Shown here piece after piece: positions 56,099 to 63,051 of a stretch of DNA of 64,000 bases (position 1 is its first letter; each line of letters starts with the position of its first letter). A program made the position numbers and the translations under genes. This DNA is from Streptomyces hundungensis (lineage in GTDB: Bacteria; Actinomycetota; Actinomycetes; Streptomycetales; Streptomycetaceae): the NCBI RefSeq assembly GCF_003627815.1, contig NZ_CP032698.1, positions 5,270,001 through 5,334,000 on the forward strand, in the 5' to 3' direction. The notes beneath the pieces were generated by a model. That model worked only from the letters and a program-made list of their open reading frames with translations, was not told the origin of the DNA and searched no databases.

Positions 56099-56194
56099 CG
56101 CCCGGTTTGGCGGTGTTGACGCCCGCCCCTGCCGCGCCGGGGTCGGCCTCGCCGGGTCCGAACCCGCTCGGTCCTGCGGGCCGGGGTGCTGGTT

Positions 56195-56665
56195 GCGCAG
56201 TTCCCCGCGCCCCTATACCCGCTCGAAGCTGCGGACCGTGCCCGCTTCTCGCGCAGTTCCTCGCGCCCCCAAAACCCGCTCGAACCTGCGGACCGCGGTC
56301 GCTTCTCGCGCAGTTCCTCGCGCCCCCAAAACCCGCTCGAACCTGCGGACCGCGGTCGCTTCTCGCGCAGTTCCTCGCGCCCCCAAAACCCGCTCGAACC
56401 TGCGGACCGCGGTCGCTTCTCGCGCAGTTCCTCGCGCCCCCAAAACCCGCTCGAACCTGCGGACCGCGGTCGCTTCTCGCGCAGTTCCTCGCGCCCCCAA
56501 AAACCCGTTTTCGGCTGCGGGCCTTGCGTGGCTGGTCGCGCAGTTCCTCGCGCCCCTTAACTGCTCGGTGCTGGGGCACCTTCAGCCTGTCCGGCGATTG
56601 AGGACGAGCGCCGTTCAGGCGCGAACGGGGTCTGGGGCGGAGCCCCAGGGGGCCGGAACCAACCA
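56195..56665. repeat. Composite intergenic repeat, block 4, with a 57-base tandem array
   Basis: It contains module C variants (CGCGCAGTTCCTCGCGCCCC) in about five tandem 57-base units between 56230 and 56500. Each unit has CCCGCTCGAACCTGCGGACC and GCGGTCGCTTCTCGCGC. Then come one B module (near 56580-56612) and one A hairpin (near 56630-56650). Except for one edge unit the tandem copies are nearly identical. It lies between the MFS and helicase genes; the interval 56099-56812 has no gene. Confidence 0.9.
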
Positions 56666-56812
56666 ACCCCCGGCACGGGCGGGTGGGTGGGGAGACGCCT
56701 CGGGGCCGGCCCGGGCCGGTAAGGTGGCCCGGTTGTCGTACGTACGAGTCGGTTCCGCGCCCGCCCGGGCAGACGCGGACCCCGCTCGGCAGCCCGCCGG
56801 GCCCCGCCCCGG

Positions 56813-58639
56813 ATGCCCGTGATCCCGTACACCGAGAGCCCCGAACCGGAGACCGTGACTACTACCGCCTCCCACCACCTCTCACCCGCCTTCCCCGGCC
56901 GCGCCCCCTGGGGCACCGCCAACAAGCTGAGAGCCTGGCAGCAGGGTGCCCTGGAGAGGTATGTCCAGGAGCAGCCGCGCGACTTCCTCGCCGTCGCGAC
57001 GCCCGGCGCCGGCAAGACGACCTTCGCGCTCACGCTCGCGTCGTGGCTGCTGCACCACCACGTGGTGCAGCAGATCACCGTGGTCGCGCCGACCGAGCAC
57101 CTCAAGAAGCAGTGGGCGGACGCCGCGGCCCGGGTCGGCATCAAGCTCGACCCGGACTACAGCGCCGGGCCGCTCAGCAGGGAGTACCACGGCGTCGCCG
57201 TCACCTACGCCGGTGTGGGCGTACGCCCGATGCTGCACCGCAACCGGTGCGAGCAGCGCAAGACCCTGGTCATTCTCGACGAGATCCACCACGCCGGTGA
57301 CTCCAAGTCGTGGGGCGAGGCCTGCCTGGAGGCGTTCGACCCGGCCACCCGGCGGCTCGCGCTCACCGGCACCCCGTTCCGGTCGGACACCAACCCCATC
57401 CCCTTCGTCACGTACGAGGAGGGCAACGACGGCATCCGGCGCTCCTCCGCCGACTACACCTACGGATACGGCAACGCCCTCGCCGACGGTGTCGTGCGGC
57501 CGGTCATATTCATGAGCTACAGCGGCAACATGCGCTGGCGCACCAAGGCCGGCGACGAGATCGCGGCGCGGCTCGGCGAGCCCATGACCAAGGACGCCAT
57601 CTCGCAGGCCTGGCGCACCGCGCTCGACCCGCGCGGCGACTGGATGCCCAATGTGCTGCGCGCCGCCGACCAGCGCCTGACCGAGGTCAGGAAGGCCATC
57701 CCGGACGCCGGCGCGCTCGTCATCGCCTCCGACCAGGACTCCGCCCGCGCCTACGCCAAACTGATCCGCGAGATCACCGGCTCCAAGGCGACCGTCGTGC
57801 TGTCCGACGACACCGGCGCCTCCAAGCGGATCGACGAGTTCGCCGAGGGCGACGACCGGTGGATGGTCGCCGTGCGCATGGTGTCGGAGGGCGTCGACGT
57901 GCCGCGCCTCGCCGTCGGGGTGTACGCCACCACCATTTCCACCCCGCTGTTCTTCGCCCAGGCCGTCGGCCGCTTCGTGCGTTCACGGCGGCGCGGCGAG
58001 ACCGCTTCCGTTTTCCTGCCCACCATTCCGATGCTCCTCGGCTTCGCCAACGAGATGGAGGTCGAGCGCGACCACGTGCTCGACAAGCCGAAGAAGGACG
58101 GCGAGGAAGAAGACCCCTACGCCGAGTCCGAACAGGAAATGGACGAGGCGAACAGGGAGCAGGACGAGGACACCGGGGACGACATGCTCCCCTTCGAGGC
58201 CCTCGAATCCGACGCCGTTTTCGACCGGGTCATGTACAACGGCGCCGAATTCGGCATGCAGGCCCACCCGGGGAGCGAGGAGGAGCAGGACTATCTCGGC
58301 ATTCCCGGGCTCCTCGAACCCGACCAGGTGCAGATGCTGCTCCAGAAGCGGCAGGCCCGGCAGATCGCGCACAGCCGCCAGAAGCCGGCCGAGCAGGCCG
58401 ATCTCCTCGAAATGCCGGCCGAGCGGCGCCCCGTCGTCTCGCACAAGGAACTGCTCGAACTGCGCAAGTCGCTCAACACGATGGTCGGCGCCTACGTCCA
58501 CCAGAGCGGCAAGCCGCACGGCGTCATCCACACCGAGCTGCGCCGGGTGTGCGGCGGTCCGCCGAGCGCGGAGGCCACGGCGGGACAGCTCCGCGAGCGG
58601 ATCAAGAAGGTCCAGGAGTGGGCGACCCGCATGAAGTAG
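56813..58639 (+). CDS. DEAH-box superfamily 2 helicase
   Basis: A 608-residue ATPase. Walker A is ATPGAGKTT (62-70), the DEAH motif is DEIHH (156-160), motif III is LTGTPF, and motif VI is QAVGRFVRS. A C-terminal acidic stretch (about 428-465) and a coiled region follow. It is related to ATP-dependent DNA/RNA translocases of the type I/III restriction helicase group, but no methylase or nuclease domain or gene is adjacent. An alternative GTG at residue 15 is possible; neither start has a convincing ribosome site. Confidence 0.9.
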   Translation: MPVIPYTESPEPETVTTTASHHLSPAFPGRAPWGTANKLRAWQQGALERYVQEQPRDFLAVATPGAGKTTFALTLASWLLHHHVVQQITVVAPTEHLKKQWADAAARVGIKLDPDYSAGPLSREYHGVAVTYAGVGVRPMLHRNRCEQRKTLVILDEIHHAGDSKSWGEACLEAFDPATRRLALTGTPFRSDTNPIPFVTYEEGNDGIRRSSADYTYGYGNALADGVVRPVIFMSYSGNMRWRTKAGDEIAARLGEPMTKDAISQAWRTALDPRGDWMPNVLRAADQRLTEVRKAIPDAGALVIASDQDSARAYAKLIREITGSKATVVLSDDTGASKRIDEFAEGDDRWMVAVRMVSEGVDVPRLAVGVYATTISTPLFFAQAVGRFVRSRRRGETASVFLPTIPMLLGFANEMEVERDHVLDKPKKDGEEEDPYAESEQEMDEANREQDEDTGDDMLPFEALESDAVFDRVMYNGAEFGMQAHPGSEEEQDYLGIPGLLEPDQVQMLLQKRQARQIAHSRQKPAEQADLLEMPAERRPVVSHKELLELRKSLNTMVGAYVHQSGKPHGVIHTELRRVCGGPPSAEATAGQLRERIKKVQEWATRMK

Positions 58640-59128
58640 CGGGCCCCCCACGGCGTACAAGGCGAAGGGGTCCGGCGTGCGACGCCGGGCCCCGTTCGCT
58701 CCCGGGGCATCGGGACGGGTGCGAGGAGCGGCCCCCACGGACGCCCCCGACCGTCCGCCACGGTAATGACCCGGCAAATCCATCACGGTCGCCCGAGGTC
58801 GCCGCTCGGAAGGACTTAGGTCCCGAAGGGGATCGAACGGGATCAAATTCATCCCCCACGGGTCATCATTTGTCCATCTGCCGGGGATGCTCAGCCCATT
58901 CCGCGGGCTCCGGAATTCTGCTCGCGCCCGGATTCTGGACGAGGTCTTCCGCTGAGCGGTATCCGCTCGCTACTGTCCCCGCCATGCAAACGCCCCGTGG
59001 CAGCGTCGCCGCGGAGCGCAGCCGGTGTTTTGGCCTCGCCGGCGGGCTCTGCGCGCGATGCCGATGGGACCGGCGCCGCGAACCACGTGAGAGTGCCGCC
59101 GCGACTCGCCACTTAAGGAGTGGGTGTC
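58640..59128. other. Intergenic region between the helicase and the IclR regulator
   Basis: It starts with a strong hairpin (arms 58667-58678 and 58682-58693, loop GCG, one G-U pair) that probably ends the helicase transcript. TACTGT at 58970-58975 could be the -10 of the IclR gene. A frame from the ATG at 58984 is open but has no ribosome site and runs into the IclR gene in another frame. Confidence 0.5.
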
Positions 59129-59773
59129 GTGACCGCGGAGACCTCCCAGACGCTCGACCGGGGACTACGCGTCCTCAAGCTGCTCGCCGACACCGACCAC
59201 GGTCTGACGGTCACCGAGTTGTCCACCAAACTCGGCGTCAACCGCACGGTCGTCTACCGCCTGCTGGCCACCCTGGAGCAGCACGCCCTCGTCCGACGTG
59301 ACCTCGGCGGCCGCGCCCGGGTCGGGCTCGGCGTGCTGCGCCTGGGCCGCCAGGTGCACCCCCTGGTGCGGGAGGCGGCGCTGCCCGCGCTGCGCTCGCT
59401 CGCCGAGGACATAGGGGCCACCGCCCACCTCACCCTCGTCGACGGTTCGGACGCGCTCGCCGTGGCCGTGGTCGAGCCGACCTGGACCGACTACCACGTG
59501 GCCTACCGGGCCGGGTTCCGCCACCCCCTGGACAAGGGCGCGGCCGGCCGGGCGATCCTCTCCGCCCGCCAGGCCGGGGCGCTCGCCGAGCCCGGCTTTA
59601 CCCTCACCCACGGCGAGTTGGAGGCCGGCGCGAGCGGGGCCGCGGCGCCGCTGGTGGGAGTCACCGGGATAGAGGGGAGCGTGGGCGTGGTGATGCTCGC
59701 CGACGCCGTACCCGAACGGGTCGGGCCACGGGTCGTGGACGCGGCGAAGGAAGTCGCCGACGCCCTGCGCTGA
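59129..59773 (+). CDS. IclR-family transcriptional regulator
   Basis: A 214-residue regulator. The N-terminal winged helix is at about 5-60 (LKLLADTDHGLTVTELSTKL then VNRTVVYRLLATLEQ), followed by a short effector domain (about 80-210) including VVEPTWTDYHVAYR and DKGAAGRAIL. The effector part is shorter than usual for IclR (about 250 total). The second GTG was chosen because AAGGAG is 8 bases before it; an earlier GTG overlaps that site. The last codons are repeated in tandem downstream. Confidence 0.88.
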   Translation: MTAETSQTLDRGLRVLKLLADTDHGLTVTELSTKLGVNRTVVYRLLATLEQHALVRRDLGGRARVGLGVLRLGRQVHPLVREAALPALRSLAEDIGATAHLTLVDGSDALAVAVVEPTWTDYHVAYRAGFRHPLDKGAAGRAILSARQAGALAEPGFTLTHGELEAGASGAAAPLVGVTGIEGSVGVVMLADAVPERVGPRVVDAAKEVADALR

Positions 59774-59945
59774 GCCGCGCCGGTCACGTTCGACGCCCCG
59801 CGCTGAGCCGCGCCCGCCCGGTGCGACGCCCTGCGCTGGACCGCGCCCGCCCGGTGCGACGCCCTGCGCTGGACCGCGCCCGGCCGGTGCGACGCCCTGC
59901 GCTGGACCGCGCCCGCCCGGTGCGACGCCCCGCGCTGAGCCGCGT
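59764..59945. repeat. 33-base tandem repeat derived from the IclR gene end
   Basis: About five units of 33 bases with the core GACGCCCTGCGCTG. The first copy is the end of the IclR coding sequence (GACGCCCTGCGCTGA). Later copies have GCTGGAC instead of the stop context. The array runs to within 60 bases of the next gene. Confidence 0.85.
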
Positions 59946-60001
59946 CGCCCGGCTTTCGGGGGCGTCCGGGGCGGCCGGGTGCGTACGGATAGATTGGAGC
60001 C

Positions 60002-60790
60002 GTGCTCACTCGTCACTCCCGCCTCCGCAACCTCGCCATCGGCGCCGCACCGGTCGTCGCGCTGCTCGCCGTCGCCTGTTTCGCGCCGCTGCCGTTCGCG
60101 GTGGCCCAGCCGGGGCCGACCGCGAACGTGCTCGGGAACGACGAGGGCAAGCCGGTGATCACCATCTCCGGCGCGCCCACCCGCCCCACCAGCGGGCAGC
60201 TGCGGATGACCACCATCGTGGCCACCGGGCCCACCGCGGACGTCGGCATCGGCGATGTCGTCGACGGCTGGTTCCGCACCGACCGGGCGGTGATGCCGCG
60301 CGGCTCGGTCTATCCGGGCGGTGGCAGCGAGAAGGAGATCTCCGCGCACAACCAGGCGCAGATGAAGCAGTCGCAGGACGCCGCCTCCGTCGCGGCGCTC
60401 GGCTACCTCGGCCTCAGCCCCGACAAGGTCAAGGTCGAGCTGCACCTCGCCGACGTCGGCGGCCCGAGCGCGGGGCTGCTCTTCACGCTCGGCATCATCG
60501 ACAAGCTGAACGGCGACGGCTCCGGAGGCGACCTCACCGGCGGCCGCACCATCGCCGGCACCGGGACGATCACCGGCGGCGGGGACGTCGGCGCGGTCGG
60601 CGGGGTCGCGCTCAAGACGCAGGCCGCGGCCCGGGACGGCGCGACCGTCTTCCTCGTGCCGAAGGGGGAGTGCTCGGACGCCGAGTCCGAACTGCCCAAG
60701 GGGCTCCGCCTGATCCCCGTCACTACGCTGAAGGGTGCGGTGTCCGCGCTTCAGGCGTTGCGGAAGGGCGACCCGGTCCCGTCCTGCTGA
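60002..60790 (+). CDS. Secreted Lon-like (S16) serine protease, YlbL-type without PDZ
   Basis: A 262-residue protein. The hydrophobic segment at about 12-35 is a signal or anchor. The Lon proteolytic domain has the Ser-Lys dyad S156 in GGPSAG and K205 in GVALKTQ. YlbL homologues usually also carry a PDZ domain, which I cannot find here; residues 50-100 are a different beta-rich segment. TAGATT ends 6 bases before the GTG, so a leaderless transcript is likely. The 3' end overlaps the convergent MFS gene by 68 bases. Confidence 0.85.
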   Translation: MLTRHSRLRNLAIGAAPVVALLAVACFAPLPFAVAQPGPTANVLGNDEGKPVITISGAPTRPTSGQLRMTTIVATGPTADVGIGDVVDGWFRTDRAVMPRGSVYPGGGSEKEISAHNQAQMKQSQDAASVAALGYLGLSPDKVKVELHLADVGGPSAGLLFTLGIIDKLNGDGSGGDLTGGRTIAGTGTITGGGDVGAVGGVALKTQAAARDGATVFLVPKGECSDAESELPKGLRLIPVTTLKGAVSALQALRKGDPVPSC

Positions 60791-62060
60791 CCGCGCCCGC
60801 GTCCATGTCCTTCCACGCGGGGAAGACGAGCGGGCTCAGCGTCGCCAGCAGATACACCCCGCCGACCACCAGGAGCGCGCCGCGCAACCCCGCGCTCTCC
60901 ACCAGGAAACCGGCGGCGAGCCCGCCCAGCGGCATGGCCAGTTCGCAGCCCGCCGTGAGCACCCCGGCGACCCGACTGCGCAGCGCGTCCGGCACCTTCT
61001 CGTAGATCACCGTCGTCAGGATCGGGTTGAGCGAGCCGCTCGCGAGTCCCGCCACCACCATCGTCGCGGCCAGCGGCAGGGTGGTGCCGGTCAGCGCCGC
61101 GACCGCGTACCGGGGTGCCCCGCACAGCAGCACACAGACCGAGAAGACGGTGCGGCGCCGGAAGCGGTGGCCGACCAGGCCGTACAGGAGCGCGCCGGAC
61201 AGTCCTCCCGCCCCGAACAGGGCGGCGAGCAGGCCGAGTTGGGGCGCGCCGCCCAGGTGGCGCTCGGCGTGGACGGGGAGCAGTACGGCGTTCCAGCCCT
61301 GGTCGGTTCCGTTCATCAGCATGACCATGGCGACCACCGCGATCAGCAGCCGGGTGCGCGCCAAGTAGGCGTATCCCTCGCGCAGTTCGGCCTTGTAGGT
61401 GCGTACGGAGACCGGTGGGGCGTCGCGCCGTGGCCGGGCCTCGGGGACGTGGCGCAGGCCGGCCGCGACCAGCGCCGCCGAGACGGCGAAGGTCGCGCCG
61501 TCGACGAGGAGTACGTTCCCGGCGCCGGTCAGCGCGATGAGCACGCCGGCCAGGGCCGCGCCGGTCATCCGGGCCCCGCGTGCGACGGCGTCGTAGCCGC
61601 TCGCGGCGCGCGACAGGGTGGTGCCGGACCGGCGCGCCAGGTCCGGGAGCAGGACGTAACGGGCGGTGACGCCCGGGGTGTGGGCGAGCCCGCCGAGCGC
61701 CATGAGGGCGCACAGCAGCCAGAACGCGAGCAGACCGGCCTGGTGCAGAAGTGGGATCGCGGCGACCGCGAGCCCGCACACGACATCGGAGCCGACCGAC
61801 ACCCGGCGGCGCCCGGCGCGGTCGATGACCGGGCCGCCGACCAGGGCCGACACGACGATCGGCAGCGTCGCGCAGAACGCGACGACCCCGGCCCGGCCCG
61901 GGCTGCCGGTGGTCTCCAGGACGAACCACGGCACCCCGATGAGGGTGAGTGAACTGCCGCTCGCGGATATGGCGTTGGCGGTGAGTACGGCCGTGAGCGG
62001 CCCCCGGTCGTGGTGTCCTCCCGGGCCACTGCGGTCGCGGTGTCCCCCCGGGCCGCTCAT
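60723..62060 (-). CDS. MFS transporter
   Basis: A 445-residue protein with about 12 membrane segments and the loop motif GGPVIDRAGRRRV. The N-terminus contains a duplicated Gly/His/Arg stretch (SGPGGHRDRSGPGGHHDRG). Its ATG overlaps the stop of a 58-residue gene, which in turn follows the ArsR-type regulator, making a three-gene operon. Related MFS proteins resemble EntS/macrolide pumps. Substrate unknown. Confidence 0.86.
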   Translation of the reverse strand: MSGPGGHRDRSGPGGHHDRGPLTAVLTANAISASGSSLTLIGVPWFVLETTGSPGRAGVVAFCATLPIVVSALVGGPVIDRAGRRRVSVGSDVVCGLAVAAIPLLHQAGLLAFWLLCALMALGGLAHTPGVTARYVLLPDLARRSGTTLSRAASGYDAVARGARMTGAALAGVLIALTGAGNVLLVDGATFAVSAALVAAGLRHVPEARPRRDAPPVSVRTYKAELREGYAYLARTRLLIAVVAMVMLMNGTDQGWNAVLLPVHAERHLGGAPQLGLLAALFGAGGLSGALLYGLVGHRFRRRTVFSVCVLLCGAPRYAVAALTGTTLPLAATMVVAGLASGSLNPILTTVIYEKVPDALRSRVAGVLTAGCELAMPLGGLAAGFLVESAGLRGALLVVGGVYLLATLSPLVFPAWKDMDAGAVSRTGPGRPSATPEARTPHPSA

Positions 62061-62233
62061 GCGAGGCGGGCTCGGTGCCGCGGTGCCTGCTGGGTCAGGC
62101 GCAGCCCCAACTCGACGAGTAGCCAGCCCAGTTGGGCCCGTAGGTGCCGCTCGCGGGGGAGTGTGGCGCGCGCTTCGGCGGCCAGCTCGGTGGCGCGCTG
62201 GTGGTGCATCTGGAGGTGGATGTCGCTGTGCAC
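62057..62233 (-). CDS. Small 58-residue protein coupled to the MFS gene
   Basis: Begins MHSDIHLQMHHQRATELAAE and contains a helical Leu-rich tail (LRAQLGWLLVELGLRLTQQ). The GTG start has AAGGGA 8 bases upstream, and the stop overlaps the MFS start (ATGA), which supports real translation. It is too short for a known domain and lies between the ArsR-type regulator and the pump. Confidence 0.65.
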   Translation of the reverse strand: MHSDIHLQMHHQRATELAAEARATLPRERHLRAQLGWLLVELGLRLTQQAPRHRARLA

Positions 62234-62286
62234 GGCGTGGGTCCCTTCGGGCGGGGCGGGAGACGGTGAGCGTGCGGGGGCCGGGT

Positions 62287-62913
62287 TCAGCGGGACGGAT
62301 TGCCGCGCGGGAAGGAGTGGAGATGCACGCGGACCTGGGCGGCTTCGGCGTCCGACGGCGCGCCCGGGCCCGGGGAGAGGGTGCGGTACGACTCGACCAC
62401 GGCGTGCAACTTCTCGTTCAGCTCGTGGAGTTGGGCGGGGGAGAGGTTCAGGGTGAAGTCGCTCAGGTCGCCGCTGGTGGACCACGGCTCCGGCCAGTCG
62501 TGCATGGTGGCGAGCCAGGTCGAGAGCTCCTGGGTGTGGATGCCGGCGATCTCGTGCAGGAACAGGTTGGCCGCGCCCCGCACCTCCGGGTCGCTGCTGG
62601 TGTGCAGGTCGTCGGCGAACGAAGTGCCGTTGTGCACGGCCTTCCACCAGCGCTCGCGCCCCTTGCCGCGCGCCGGGTCGTCCTCGACGAAGCCGTGCGT
62701 GGCGAGCTGGCGCAGGTGGTAGCTGGTCGCGCCGCTCGACTCGCCGAGCCGGTCGCCCAGTTGGGAGGCGGTCGCGGGCCCGTCATGGCGCAGCGACTTC
62801 AGGATCCGGATGCGCAGGGGGTGCGCCAGGCCGCGCAGGGAGCGCGCGTCGAGGATGCGCTCCCCTGCGGGGTTCTCGGGGGGCGGGGCGGCGGACCGCT
62901 TGTTCTCGGGCAT
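62287..62913 (-). CDS. ArsR-type winged-helix regulator
   Basis: A 208-residue regulator. The helix-turn-helix is at about 20-85 (LRGLAHPLRIRILKSLRHDG, SGATSYHLRQLATHGFVED). The C-terminal extension (about 90-208) is helical and not a classical metal site. The ATG of MPENKRSA lies exactly 7 bases after TATCTT, so the transcript is probably leaderless. The promoter is filled with TGCAAAG elements. It probably controls the small gene and MFS pump downstream, and itself. Confidence 0.88.
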   Translation of the reverse strand: MPENKRSAAPPPENPAGERILDARSLRGLAHPLRIRILKSLRHDGPATASQLGDRLGESSGATSYHLRQLATHGFVEDDPARGKGRERWWKAVHNGTSFADDLHTSSDPEVRGAANLFLHEIAGIHTQELSTWLATMHDWPEPWSTSGDLSDFTLNLSPAQLHELNEKLHAVVESYRTLSPGPGAPSDAEAAQVRVHLHSFPRGNPSR

Positions 62914-62919
62914 GGCCCC

Positions 62920-62989
62920 AAGATAGCTCTGCAAAGAGACCCTTGCAACGCTTTCTTTGCATGAACTTCTTTGCATCGAGTGCTTTGCA
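62920..62989 (-). promoter_or_regulatory. ArsR gene promoter with phased TGCAAAG operators
   Basis: On the minus strand, -35 TTGCAA (62943-62948) and -10 TATCTT (62920-62925) are 17 bases apart. CTTTGCA on plus occurs at 62955-62961, 62969-62975 and 62983-62989, exactly 14 bases apart, with CCTTGCA at 62941-62947 in the same phase. One inverted copy, TGCAAAG, lies at 62930-62936 in the spacer. This fits autoregulation by the ArsR-type protein. Confidence 0.7.
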
Positions 62990-63051
62990 CGCCCGGCTCC
63001 CCGCGCTCCGGCTTGCGGTTGGCCCCGCGCCCCGGCCCGGCGGCCCGGGCC

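Noticed and set aside
54384..56812. Genomic island anchored at tRNA-Cys toward the right
   Set aside because: The tRNA 3' end faces left, and to the right are ordinary high-GC genes with no repeat of the tRNA end.
58984..59301. Frame starting at an ATG 9 bases after TACTGT, before the IclR gene
   Set aside because: It runs through the start of the IclR gene in another frame and is Arg-rich, as out-of-frame translations of such DNA usually are.
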